Below are positions 1-12,212 of a stretch of 64,000 nt of DNA, one piece after another. Each line of letters starts with the position of its first letter. The stretch's first letter is position 1. The translations under genes and the position numbers were made by a program. Below the pieces are notes generated by a model. The model saw only the letters and a list, made by a program, of their open reading frames with translations, was not told the DNA's origin and did not search any database. The stretch comes from Paraspadella gotoi (Eukaryota > Chaetognatha), in assembly GCA_051294375.1 (NCBI GenBank), contig CM119270.1, forward strand, positions 9,487,530 to 9,551,529, written 5' to 3'.

Positions 1-1255
1 AGACAAAAAAAACATTACTTTTAAATGTTTACTCGTAATTTATTGGCCTTTTTAATTCAACGGTATTTTAAAATCTCTCTCTCTTCGGCATACCTAAGCC
101 GTTTTTTTTTACTCATTTGATAATACTAAACTTTTGGATGATTTTTCTTAAAACATATTTTTTCTTGTGCATTTGTTCGTCGTCTCTACAGTAGCTCACT
201 GCCGTCGACTGTTCACGCGTTTTTCTTAAAGAACGTTCGACCGACAGCGTTGCCCTTTTTTTCGTCCTCTCTCTCTTCGCGCACGCGCGAATCACGTGTT
301 CTTGATTTTTCTTTTTCCTCGATTTTTTACTAAGCGCGTTTTTTTTCTGCGTGCAATGGCGTGTTTTCTCGCATAACCGCGTACTCGCATGCTCGCATGT
401 GCAATCGTTTGATTTCTTTCTTGCGTGTACAATAACGTTCAGTCTTTATGGCACGCGCCATTACGTTCGTGCGCTTCTCCTTTTTTTCTTCAATTTTGAT
501 CGTAACTAAACTCATTAAGAATTCAATTAAGATTAATAATTGTGTCTTTTTTTTCTTTTTTTACTTTATTTTCTTTTCCGTCACCTCGACCTCATTTTTT
601 CCGCTTCGAATGCGAATATCGCGTGCGACATCTGCCAATGTTTGATCGACGACACACAAACTGCAAGGACAAGACATCTGTCACGATTTTTTTCACGTAT
701 CAAGGCGACTTGACTAACGTTTTCTTTGTACGCATCTGAAGCGCCTGATGCTCGGCTATACTTCACGCCCCCTGCGCCACGAGCGTACGCCACACGGAGC
801 GCCACTCTTCACCCGACCCTCGTAAACTCCCGTCGCCAAATTTCTTCTCTCGTTCGTCGCAGCTTTTATTACTTTCGGCTTCGGGAAAGGCGGTTGTCAA
901 GGCGACGGGAGAGAAGCAGGAGAAAAAGTTGTTGTGGAATCACAAGGGGATTTTTCAGTTGTGGAGGGAGAGTTGGGTTGTGGATAAAATATCCACAAAA
1001 AATCGTCCCTTTTTGTCTTCATTTTTTGTCGCCAAGTTTTTGTTCAGAGCCACATGAATATCGATGGTTTCATGATTTAATTTACCAATTATTTATTTTC
1101 CTGTGCATAGCGGACTTTCACTATGACTCGGCTCGTCTCGCAAATTCCGCATCTGTTGACATCTGCTTTCGCTTTGGCCCGCACCATCGCAGCGAATCCC
1201 GCATCTCCTGGCGTCGGCCATCTCACTAATTCAGCATCTCTCAATATTCGCCTCT

Positions 1256-1306
1256 TTCTCTGCCCCCCATTTCTCTGCCCCCCATTTCTCTGCCCCCCAT
1301 TTCTCT
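1256..1306. repeat. 15-bp tandem repeat, 3 copies
   Basis: The unit TTCTCTGCCCCCCAT repeats about three times head to tail without internal changes. Confidence 0.9.
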
Positions 1307-2088
1307 CAATTATTTATCCGCTGTCTTTCTTTCCCTTCGGGATTAAGCATCTCCGGATGTCGGTGCAACGAAATGTTCGCGTTTTCCAGTATCTCCGATA
1401 GATGGCGATAGATTTTTATGTAATTTATAAGTTTGGTCGCGCTTTTTTTGGTTGGTTTGTTTCTTGGAGTCTCTTTTCAAGTTAATTTTTTTGTCTTCGC
1501 TGTTGCATGAGACATCAGTTTTCATTGCAATCCAGAGAAACTCCAGGCGGCTAATGGCACCGAATCTCACCTCAGCAAAGAAATCGTGAAACTGAAAAAA
1601 GACATTTCCCTTTTTTTTATTTTTTTATTTTTTTTTAAATTTTTTTATATCGGTGACAAACGACGTAAATAATTTTTTTTTTGTTTCTGACGGGACCCAC
1701 CGAATTTTCTTTTGGCGGGAAATACGATTTTTTTTCTCGCAGAAAGCGAAGGAAGGAAAAGGGTCAAGGTAAGTGGGAGGGGAGTTGAGTGGAATTCGGT
1801 GGGGGTAAATTGGGGTAAGGAAAAGCTGATTGTGGATATTGGAGGAGGGAACGATCTAAAAGAGAACGTCGGGGGTATATTGTTATGAAATAAAGGAAGA
1901 GCGACGAAAGTGATCGGTGATAAGTGACAGATATGATGGGTTTTTGATCATTATGATGGGGAAAGCGATTGGGCGGTGATCGGAAGAGTGGAAGACGAAT
2001 TCGAGGAATAAACCAGGAATTAAACTGGAAAATTGGGCGAAATAACGGGGAACCGAAGGATTCTGGCGATTGATTTCAGACCCATCCT

Positions 2089-2127
2089 TCTCTCTTCTCT
2101 CTCCTCTCTCTCTTCTCTCTCTCTCTC

Positions 2128-2177
<50 letters not shown>

Positions 2178-2192
2178 CTCTCTCTCTCTCAA
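2089..2192. repeat. (CT)n microsatellite
   Basis: Imperfect CT repeat on the plus strand, first of a long series of CT tracts in the left part of the window. Confidence 0.95.
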
Positions 2193-3129
2193 TCCTTCAA
2201 AGCGGAGTTTCTTTTGTTGCAGCTGGTCTCTGCTCTTATCCCCTTCTTGCCCGAGATTGGTTGGAGAGCGATTCTTTTTGTTTTTTAAGTTAGAGTTTCC
2301 GGGATTTTTTTTCCCTTTCTTTTCTTTTTTTTCCTTTTCTTTATTTTCGAGTTCTTCACTTAATATTTTTTCCTCCTCTTTGATGTAATATTTTTTTCCC
2401 CTTGTAGCTAGAGATCTTCTTCTTTTTTTTCAGATGTTTGGTTCTGTTCGTTCATCTTTGTATTTCCTTTCTCTTTTTTTTCATCTGTCAATATTTTCCT
2501 CGATGCTCTTTTATTTAGGAGGGAGGGGGAGAAAAAGGCCTTTCTAATTCTTTATTTCTTTCTCTTTCCATATCTCAAGACTCGGGAATAAAATCTGGTC
2601 TTTTCTTCTTCTTTTTTTTTAATTTCTTTCTTTTTCTTTCGATAGAAATCGCTGAGTAGACGTTTCTCTTCAGTCGACGGTGGATAACGGTTCGGCCCCC
2701 GCGACCGACAGTATTGTATGTGCCCGACAGTTGTGCCCGACGGTTTTGCCCGCCCGTTTTGGCTCTCAACCGCATAGTTTGTCAAAAAAAGGAAGGAGTT
2801 AAATATCTCGAGGGAGTTTCGTCTAATCTGTCATGTATTTATAAGCGAACATTTTTTTTCCTGAATTTTTCTCTCAGACGACGGTTGTTCACATGTTTTA
2901 CATTGTTTCCTAGTTTTGATATCGATTGATATCGATTATAATTTTTGAATTACAAAGAGGCGCTGGCGTGGAATCTCAATTCGTTTTTTAGGAGTTTTTT
3001 CTAAACCTGCGAGTTAAATATAATATAGAATCAGAATGAAAAGAAAAAAGCTTCAAAAGGTTTTATAAAAATTGGTGGCGGGTTTTATTAAACGAATGAA
3101 TGAAAATTCATTCATTCAATTTAGTTCAA

Positions 3130-3715
3130 AATTATGGCTTAAAATAGGGACCAACTCCAAAGATAAAATAAAATTTCGACTATTAGCAAAGTATTTTTAG
3201 TTGTCTTGACTAAATATTATATTATATATTATATATATTACTTGTCTTTTTTTACATTCTAAATTTTTTTTTGAAATCTTAAAATTTTTCGATGGATTCT
3301 GATAGAGCATAAAAAGTTAAACAAGAAATATAGTTACAGCTTTTAAAAATTCTTACATTTTCTATGTTAAAATATAAAAAACTGATAAAATCATCGAAAG
3401 ATGATGATGATGATGATGATTTTTTACGGTTTTTCTTATTTTTGACTCACTTATCATGAAAATATTTAAAAAAGAAATATACTTTGTATGAGCTATCTGA
3501 ATCTGGTATTAAAATTTAAAAATTATCCCAAAAAGATTTGACCTTTCCTATTTATAAATAAATATTAAAAAATTAATTATTTGGGTATAGAGCCACATAA
3601 GAAATGTTTTGTCCATTGAAAGTATACTTCAAAATGTATAAATTTTTGTTTGAGCATGTAATCATTCTAAATTTTTGACTCACCTCATTGAGTGGGACTA
3701 CCCCTACTTAAAACT
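3130..3715. mobile_element. foldback (palindromic) element, family member 1
   Basis: The segment is an imperfect palindrome centred on a short (GAT)n run near 3405. On the left, GATTCTGATAGAGCATAAAA (about 3296) pairs with the reverse complement of the block around 3490 on the right. The same internal block recurs in the elements at 8640-9275 and 21786-22216. There is no coding capacity. It looks like a non-autonomous MITE or foldback element. The outer ends are approximate. Confidence 0.5.
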
Positions 3716-3881
3716 AGGCTCCTTTGTTTATATTCAAACAAGAAATCTGGTGGAAATATTAAGACAATAAAAAACAGATATTATGCTTTTGTGATCATCT
3801 CAACGCGACAGACCGGAAAGCGGAACGCAAGAATTGGGTGGGGAAGGAAAGAGCTGAAGCGAGAGCAATATCGGTCCTTTT

Positions 3882-3926
<45 letters not shown>

Positions 3927-3932
3927 GGCTTG
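3882..3932. repeat. (TTGC)n microsatellite
   Basis: About twelve TTGC units, followed by TTTC-rich tracts up to about 4005. Confidence 0.95.
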
Positions 3933-4135
3933 CTTTCTTTTTTTCTTTATTTCTTTTTTTCTTTATTTCTTTTTTTCTTTTTTTCTTTCTTTCTTTCTTT
4001 CTTTGCTTGCTCTCTCTCTCTTTTTCTACTCCTCATTTCTGGTCGGGCTGAGACGAGAAAATATCTTCTGTGCCTCACCCGAAAAATTTCTTCTCATATT
4101 TGGGCGATTACGCAGATTCCCCATCGCTCTCGTCT

Positions 4136-4200
4136 CTCTCATCTGTCTCTCTCTCTCTCTCGTGCTCTCTCTCATCTCGTCGTCTCTCATCTCTCTTCTG
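4136..4200. repeat. imperfect (CT)n tract
   Basis: CT repeats interrupted by CAT and CGT triplets. Confidence 0.8.
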
Positions 4201-4572
4201 ATCCAGACATCGGTATAGTCAATATTGTACGTGGCCACCACTCGTCTTTTGTGCCCCTTTTCTTGGCTTCTATTTTTTCTTTTTTGGCTTTTGTCTTTAT
4301 TTTTATTTATCTTTTTCTTTTTATTAGATTTTACTTTTTTTTTCTTTCTTCCCTGTTATCCGAATATCTTTTCCTCTATTTGGTTTTACTCTTTTTTTGG
4401 GATATCGACCCATCTCGACTTCTCTGGATTTTTTTTTCTTTTTGACTACGGACTTTCAAAAACCTCGCCGAGAATAAAATACTGGAATCTTTTCGACTTT
4501 TTTGCTGTTATTTTGATGAAATTTTAGCCGCTTTTACTGACTAAAAAGCTACAAACGAACTATTATTGTTCC

Positions 4573-4915
4573 ATAGTTGCGCAGTGAGTACTCGCGGAGC
4601 AACTCTATATGTAAGTTTTTGGTCGGTCCGTCCGTCTGTCGGTCTGTCGGTATGTTAGTCCGTTTAAAATGCATATAAAAAAAAAATATTTAAAATGGCC
4701 TCCATTTTTGTGCCAATAAAATAAATCTTAAAACTTTTTTACATTTTTATGATCTCCAATAGACACTTTACCTGAATATATAACAGACTTTTCCTAGTTT
4801 CAAACTATAATATATATATATAATAATAATAAACTATTTTTATTTGCGCCGCGCGTATTCGCGGATCAACTCTCTTTTCGGTTGGTCTGTCGGTCGTTCA
4901 GTCCGTAGGTCTGTC
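4573..4915. repeat. diverged direct repeat pair with GTCGGTC-rich tails
   Basis: Two blocks, about 4573-4660 and 4845-4915, share the order GTACTCGCGGAGCAACTCT (second copy GTATTCGCGGATCAACTCT) followed by GGTCGGTCCGTC/GGTCTGTCGGTC-like tails. They are separated by about 180 bp of AT-rich sequence. The arrangement suggests repeat-derived sequence of unknown type, perhaps ends of one inserted unit. Confidence 0.55.
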
Positions 4916-4959
4916 CTACTTAGATTAAAAATGTCGGTTACTCTGCATTTTGTTTAAGA

Positions 4960-5420
4960 NNNNNNNNNNNNNNNNNNNNNNNNNNNNNNNNNNNNNNNNN
5001 NNNNNNNNNNNNNNNNNNNNNNNNNNNNNNNNNNNNNNNNNNNNNNNNNNNNNNNNNNNNNNNNNNNNNNNNNNNNNNNNNNNNNNNNNNNNNNNNNNNN
5101 NNNNNNNNNNNNNNNNNNNNNNNNNNNNNNNNNNNNNNNNNNNNNNNNNNNNNNNNNNNNNNNNNNNNNNNNNNNNNNNNNNNNNNNNNNNNNNNNNNNN
5201 NNNNNNNNNNNNNNNNNNNNNNNNNNNNNNNNNNNNNNNNNNNNNNNNNNNNNNNNNNNNNNNNNNNNNNNNNNNNNNNNNNNNNNNNNNNNNNNNNNNN
5301 NNNNNNNNNNNNNNNNNNNNNNNNNNNNNNNNNNNNNNNNNNNNNNNNNNNNNNNNNNNNNNNNNNNNNNNNNNNNNNNNNNNNNNNNNNNNNNNNNNNN
5401 NNNNNNNNNNNNNNNNNNNN
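4960..5420. other. assembly gap (461 N)
   Basis: Run of 461 undetermined bases. A coding-like minus-strand frame abuts its right side. Confidence 1.
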
Positions 5421-5526
5421 GATTTGACTACCAAAAAATCATCATCTTCGTATTGCAGCGTTATTTCTTGATCCAATCCGCGTTCACGTCGAACACTAAC
5501 CTCAGAGTCATTTCCCTTCTTTGCTT
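5421..5526 (-). CDS. possible exon fragment cut by gap, unknown product
   Basis: On the minus strand one frame runs from an AG (TTTTTAAG just upstream) into the gap without a stop. It reads KKGNDSEVSVRRERG followed by LDQEITLQYEDDDFLVVK. The composition is mixed and unlike the repeat-derived frames around it. There is no ATG in it (TTG precedes GAT CAA), so it would be an internal exon or part of a transposon gene. The ITLQYEDDDFLVV stretch is loosely reminiscent of the acidic end of PB1-like domains, but this is only an impression. Length is about 35 residues before the gap. Function unknown. Confidence 0.3.
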
Positions 5527-7204
5527 AAAAACTGCTGACAGTAAAACCAAAGCCTAATTCGTTAATCCTTTTGATTCCGAACTGACGTAAAACTCTTGGC
5601 CTCAATCCAAACCCAGAATCGGCTTTAATATGGCTTGCAATTCGAGTCTTAATTCCATATAGAGAACTCTCTCTCTCTCTCTCTCTTTCCCTCTCTCTCT
5701 GGAGATCTCTTTCTCTCTCTTCTCTCTCTCTCTCTGTCCTCAGCCGACGAATCCGCCCGGGATGGAATAATCTGCATGGAATCCCTTGGTCCAGAATCGC
5801 TTCCAGAAGACATTTGACGTTTCCCGAGATTCAATGGAACCAGTTTACAGAATAGGCTCGCGACGGATTTTTGTTTTTTTATTCTTGAGTGAGAAAGAGA
5901 CTCAGAAAGTGGGAGCGGAGCGTGTAGAGAAAGAGAGGAGAGAAACGGAGCGGTGCGAGACCTGAGTCGAGCGCGAGAGAGAGAGACGTGGAGAGAGAGC
6001 AGGAGGAGATACAGACGGACTCTGCTAGTAGAGAAGGATCCGAGATGAGGAGGGGTCGATGCTTTGGGTGGCGATTAACAGAAATGCAATGTAATGCAAT
6101 GGCTAAAAAATAGTTGCTTCTTTTATTCGTCCTTCTTCTTCTATCCCTTTCTTTTTTTCCTTTTTTATTTTTCTTCTCAATTTTTCGACTTTTTATCTTT
6201 CGCTCTCCTTTTTCTTCCTTTTTTTAGCCAGGATAATCGCTATTTCGTCCCATTCCGCTTTCGCCTTTTTCGCCTCTTTAGGTTTTTTTTTTTTTACTTT
6301 TAATTTTTTTTAATCTTCACTTTTATTTTCTTCTCTCCTTTTTCTTCTCTTTCATCCTTTTTTTCTTCCTATACTTTTTTCTCTCCTTTCCTTTTATTAT
6401 ATTTTAATGTCTATTTCTTCTTCTTTTCCAACCTGTTCTCGTTTTCTCTTAAAATAAACTGTCTCAGCTTTCACTCTTTTCCTTTCTCCCCTCCTTTGTT
6501 CCCTTTCCTTTTTTCCACTTCGTGCTCCCTCTCCTATATCATCTCCTGGTTCGAGATTTTCAACAATGGCGGCTGTTTTTGCCGCAGTCACAAAACGACC
6601 CGAAGCTGCTTTTTCTCGCTGCTGCTGGCACCGCTGCGAATGTTGCTGCCGAGACTGCTAAAGCGACTGCATCGGCGACCGATTCCGGGTCGTAGACCGC
6701 CGGCGGCGCCTTTTATGTAGGGTTTCTCTCCTTTCCTTTTCATTCCCTTTCCTTTTCATTCCTTTCCTTCCCATTTCTTTCGGCGAGGAGGTTTTTTGGC
6801 GTCAACGCGCGAAGGGGCGTGGCTATGGACCGTGCCAAGCCGATGCGGCGCCAAAAAACTATGTTGGATTATGGTTAAAGTATGTAATGTAACCTATGCA
6901 CCTAACTGAGCGTATTATGCTTGTTTCAAAGTTATAATTAAATCCAAAAAATTGTTTTGCGGTTTCTTCAATAAATATTATTGTATTTACTTTAATTAAA
7001 AACGAAAATTTTCGTGGAACAACAATAAAGTTTTTTATTAACTTTGGACATGTTTCGGCTTACAACATAAATATCACTGATATTTTAAAATCGTTTTCCA
7101 TTTTAGAACAGACTTTATTCAAGCGATGGCTCAAGAGTAAATTGGAGCGTGTCATAGCTAATTCCATATTAAGCGGTAATTAATAGATGTGGAAGATTAA
7201 TTTA
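5527..7204. other. spacer without recognised gene
   Basis: CT tract at 5668-5742, then purine-rich sequence (5880-6030), T-rich sequence (6100-6540), a GC-rich block with alternative open frames (6560-6720), and AT-rich DNA. I see no exon chain or splice-site set that I can defend. Confidence 0.55.
5668..5742. repeat. (CT)n tract
   Basis: CT repeats with a few interruptions. Confidence 0.9.
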
Positions 7205-8460
7205 GCCGGTTGCGGCAACGACGAAGACGACAACGAATATAAAAAAGACTTTTAACCCATATCGTCTAAAGCGAAGATCTCCACTCGCTTTTCAACCGAT
7301 ATAGTGATTAACTTTCGGTTTTCGTTCTCTAAGTTAAGACTGACGTTATATATGAAATTGGTACAACCAATATAAAAATTATCCATTCATTTAATAAATA
7401 AGCTATCTTGCCCCTGACTTTGGACAGGCTTACATGGTGACAATTTTACAAGCGCCGGTAGAAATACCCTGTCATTTGCAAACCAGTGGTTATTTCATTG
7501 ATTTTAAAATTTAGTTGAGTAAAAAATACTAAAACTATTTATGTGTTAAAATTTTATATTGATCAGTTAAGATATGCCTTGACAATGAGTGGAGAAAGTT
7601 GGCTTGTAAAATCGGGTTTCATTTTCCAATTCACTTTTTTTAGATACATTTTTTTTTCTTACTTTCAGTAAATTTTTTTAAAAAATTTGAAATAAAATAA
7701 TATTAATTTTATTATCTTCTGAAAGCCCTTTCAAATTTAAAAAGAATGACGTACTTACAAATACTGTAGTATTTAATTTAATTTAAATTAACTGGCCCAG
7801 CTTTAATTTAATTAGGATACTCAAAAACGAGATATCTTTTTAAAAATCAATAGCTGGAGAGTAAATTTATGATATTTATCAAATTATGATTGGCTATCTT
7901 AAATCCTTTTTTCTCAGGCTCTTTCATGATACTTATATAAATAATAATATTTAAAATTTTAAATAATTTACTTTTGATACTCTTAATTGAACCAAGGCTG
8001 GGCAGCTCACTTTTTATGTTAGAGCTTTCCTAAGTATATCATTCTCTCCATATTTTTAAGGGCTTTCTGAGGATATTAATATTGTTAATATTTTAATAAA
8101 TATTTTGTTTAAAAAAGCGCTAAAATTTAAAAAAAGAATTGAATTTAAAAACAGTGAGTTGGAAAATGAAACCTGTCAAGGCATATCTTAACTGATGAAT
8201 ATTAAATTTTATATTTTATTTGTATTTCATTTCTTTTATTTATTTTATTTTTATTAAATTTTGTATTTTTTACTCAACTAATTTTTAAAATCAATAAAAT
8301 TACTACTGGTTAACAAATGACAGCATATTTCTACCGGCGCTTGTAAAATTGTCACCATGTATATATATTGGTTGAAGAGCGAGTGGAGATCCTCGCTTGA
8401 GACGAAATATTAATCACATAAAGCGCTAAATGGGGATTAGAGCGCTATCCGCAACTTTTT
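7205..8460. mobile_element. large imperfect palindrome / foldback element (~1.25 kb)
   Basis: Two arms of about 600 bp face each other around a centre near 7880. Left CATGGTGACAATTTTACAAG (about 7434) is matched by its reverse complement at about 8340-8360. Left AAGATATGCCTTGACA (about 7570) matches right TGTCAAGGCATATCTT (about 8177). AAGATCTCCACTCGC (7277) matches GCGAGTGGAGATC (about 8380). Inner blocks GGCCCAGCTTTAATT and AAGGCTGGGCAG also pair. Arm identity looks like 80-90% with indels. No reading frame is present, so it is a non-autonomous foldback element or an inverted duplication. Confidence 0.75.
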
Positions 8461-8639
8461 TAACCTCCTCTAGCAGCCATGAGGGTTTTCCACGCCCCCA
8501 ATACGCCTTACGGCCGTCCTCACGCTTCCCGCAGTGAACCCGGTACCTAGTGGTCATGGCTTTATTCAATGAGCCACCGGGTCACGACTGAAGGCGTCAT
8601 GCTTATAGGCGGGGTGAACTTATGCAATGCGCGACAACA
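8461..8639. other. GC-rich block between two foldback elements
   Basis: Much richer in GC than its neighbours. GTGAACCCGGT (about 8535) and ACCGGGTCAC (about 8575) can pair with one bulge around a loop that itself contains GGCT/AGCC. It could be part of a compound element or a structured transcript. No tRNA or 5S rRNA could be folded convincingly. Confidence 0.3.
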
Positions 8640-9275
8640 TATATATATATTAAGGCGTATTAAAATTTCTAAATTTAACTTTAATTAAAATTCTAAAAGT
8701 GAGGAACGAACAACATTATATTAATGAACATTTATGTAATAAAAAAATTTATAATAAATTTTACAATTTACGCAGTAGGCCATATTTATACTAGTACTAA
8801 ATCAATAAATGTTAAAATTTCAAAACAGTTTTTTCTAAGATTTTTTTGCAGATTTGGATTCGTCATAAAAAGTTGATAAAAAGAAATATAACTCTTTTTG
8901 AAAAATTCCTTCATTAAGTGGCTCAAAAATTAAAAAAAGCTATATTATAGCTGAAAATTAACTTTTTATATATTAAATATAGTTTTCTTAATTTTTAACC
9001 CACTTAATGAAAGAATTTTTAAAAATGATTTATATTTTCTTTTATCAACTTTTGACGAGGAATTCAAATCTGCAATCAAAATTAAGATAAGCTTATTTTG
9101 AAATTTTTCGATTTTATAAGGATAGTACTATATATAAATATAGCCTACTGCGAAAATTAAAAAACATAAAATTAATTTTTTTTACAAATTAATGTTCACT
9201 GATGGTATGTTGTTCATAATTGACTTTTAGAATTTTCGTATGTAACTTTCACTACGCCTTAATATATATATATTT
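8640..9275. mobile_element. foldback element, family member 2
   Basis: Terminal inverted repeats ATATATATTAAGGCGTA (left) and TACGCCTTAATATATAT (right) bound a palindrome centred near 8955. AAAAAGTTGATAAAAAGAAA (8865) mirrors the block TTTCTTTTATCAACTTTTGA (about 9037). The interior CCCACTTAATGAAAGAATTT is shared in diverged form with members 1 and 3. No coding capacity. Confidence 0.7.
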
Positions 9276-9517
9276 CCAGAATCCCAAAAAGAAAATCAAA
9301 CCTGAGGACGAGAGTTGAGTTGAGTTTCACCATCATTTTATTAGAGAACATAATCTATTGAGTATTGACCGTAGCATTCGGATATCGCGAGTCCTCAAAA
9401 TCATGTGAATTCCCTTCGTTGTCACGTGATTCGCTGAAGAACGAATCCGAGAAAGTTGAGAGTTGGGACACAAGAGGAAAAGGTCAGAGAGCGCACGGAC
9501 CATGACCGATATATTTG

Positions 9518-9805
<288 letters not shown>

Positions 9806-11071
9806 CTTTTCTCGTTCGGATTCTGGCTCACGTCTCTTATCTTTTGCGGCATTTTTAAAGTCGTTCTTGTGATTGTGACTGTTTTTTATCACAAAAAACT
9901 TAGTCACTGTTTCGGTCATATTTTTGGATTAAATTATACATATTTTGGGAGGTCACCGCAATATGCTTGTTTTGATGAAAAAAAATGAAGTAAAAACTAA
10001 TTGTACTAAAAAAAATGTTCTGTAAATTAGTTTCTAAATATATTTGTAAAATTATTCAAATATTACTAACTAACCTTAATTTCGATTACTATCGCAATTA
10101 CGATCAGCTCTATATGTTTCAATATAACGTTTGCGAAGATCAAACCTTTGCCGAAGGTAGATTTTTCTTTTCGGGTATATCTTTCTATTAACCCATTAAC
10201 ATATCTGTCCGTCCATTTGTCCATCCATCCGTTCCCCGTCCATTCGAAGGACGATTTAAATGGAACAAGGAAGGCGCGGTAAAAGCTTTCGACTACATTT
10301 ATCGCAATTGCGTCGTCGGAGAGCGTTGGCTTCTTCCTTCAGCGTCGGCTGCCGTCGGCGCTGTTGTTTGCTGCCGCGGTAGCGGTAGCGGCGGGAAATG
10401 GAATATTCCCTCCGTCAATTATCGAGGGCGAATTTTGAAGCTGACGAGAATTTTTAAAGATATTAAAAAAGGAGTAAAATATTAAGAGGAGGAAGGAAGA
10501 GAAAGATCGAAATTGAAGAGCGATCGAATTTACAGAATGTAGAGGAAGAGAAGCGGCCTACTGACTTGACAGCACGTCAAGTCAACCTTGACTCATCCAT
10601 TTATTTGGGCGAAGCTTCATAAATCCCAGATAACTCTTTTTATGAGCATCATAAACGCCAGTTCGAACTTGCTCCTGTCTCTACTACATGTCTCCATCTC
10701 CATCTCGCTGTTACATCTTCTACCCATTCTCGCTTCTCTTTTTCTTCCCATTTTTATCCTTTATTACCTTTTTACTTTTCTTTTTTTTCCTTTTTCTCTT
10801 TTCTTTCTTTTCTCTTCTCTTTCCCGATAACGCGTTGTTTTGTTTATGCTTTAGTAGGAACATTTAACCAGCTGTTTTGCCAGAGTACACCGGGACCGCT
10901 TTCATTCTCGCGTAGAATAGTCATCGTCTCGGGAACAGTTTATGCAAACAACCATTAAAAAAAAACCAGTCGTCTGCATAGAAATGAAAACTTCATCCGA
11001 GTGTAGAAGCAATATTTTTCCTCCGTGTTTGGAATTTAGTTTCCATCATTACAACGGCTTACATATTACAT

Positions 11072-11074
11072 CTT

Positions 11075-11154
<80 letters not shown>

Positions 11155-11155
11155 T
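11072..11155. repeat. (CT)n tract
   Basis: Nearly pure CT repeat. Confidence 0.95.
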
Positions 11156-11484
11156 TTTTTTTTCTTCTCTCGCCCTACCCAACCTTTGTCTCTATTATTT
11201 AGTTTTCTTTCTCTTACATACCATTCCACAAAAAAACGGGCCAACCGCCACGTTTTCAACTTGTTTTAATTTTTTTTCCTTCTCTCATTTTTTGTTTTTT
11301 TGTTGCTGCTGAACTCGATTTTTTTTTCGACGGTAAAAACAGTTCGACGTCGAGAAAAATCTCGCGAGCTCAGTTTTTTTTCTTTCGCAAACCAATTTTC
11401 AGAGCAAATGTAACGTAAAATTAAACGAGAATATTATATCATCCTAGTTTTTAGGAAAACCGTTGTCCTTAACCGTTTTCCTTA

Positions 11485-11593
<109 letters not shown>

Positions 11594-11863
11594 TCTCTTT
11601 TTCCTCGTTGTTTGACGATTCGCACGTGCCGATGGCGTTTTTCGCGTGCACGGAGATAATCGCACGGAGCGCCCCCTTTGTAGATTTCTTTTCGTGCATC
11701 GAGCGTGTAATTCTTCCTGTCGAACCGAAGGCGAAGACGATGAAGGAAAAAAAAGGGAAAAAAGGATGAAGAGATTAATTCCTTTATTTAACTCGTTCTC
11801 CACTTGAACTTCCCACTCCACTCCCTCGTTCGTCAATCAAACAAAGATGGCGGATTGACTTCT

Positions 11864-11907
<44 letters not shown>
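11864..11907. repeat. (CT)n tract
   Basis: Pure CT repeat. Confidence 0.95.
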
Positions 11908-11910
<3 letters not shown>

Positions 11911-12110
11911 ATTAACTAGTCCGGGACATTTCTTTCTCCCCATTTTTTGTTTGGTTTTTCGCCACTCAAACTTTAATATTAATGGAGCAGCGAGCAAGTC
12001 GCGCGTCTATGTTTCTTTAACAAATTTTTGCTTCTTTCCTGGCAAGGGATTGTTATGAATTATAGAACAAAAATTCTTTATCTTATTTCTTTTCCTTTTT
12101 TTCTAATGCT

Positions 12111-12159
<49 letters not shown>

Positions 12160-12172
12160 CCCTCCTCTCCCT

Positions 12173-12212
<40 letters not shown>
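12111..12212. repeat. (CT)n tract
   Basis: CT repeat interrupted by a CCTCCCCTCC block. Confidence 0.95.

Larger units (their letters stand above)
1..3129. other. gene-poor upstream region
   Basis: AT-rich DNA with long T and pyrimidine tracts and no open frame showing family-like or codon-biased protein. It holds a 15-bp repeat in about three units at 1256-1306 and an imperfect CT tract at about 2089-2192. The block at 2670-2780 is GC-richer, with repeated GCCCGACNGTT-type motifs, but I see no gene in it. Confidence 0.6.
3716..4959. other. pyrimidine-rich and repeat-rich spacer
   Basis: Contains a (TTGC)n run, TTTC-rich tracts, CT repeats and a pair of diverged direct repeats before the assembly gap. 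The long hydrophobic open frames here are translations of repeats. Confidence 0.7.

Noticed and set aside
3838-4445. Hydrophobic frames with LACLLACLLACLL and poly-Phe, resembling membrane proteins
   Set aside because: They follow the (TTGC)n and TTTC tracts, which encode Leu-Ala-Cys and Phe in several frames at once.
8461-8639. tRNA or 5S rRNA gene in the GC-rich block
   Set aside because: No complete cloverleaf, no proper A/B boxes and no 5S internal promoter could be traced.
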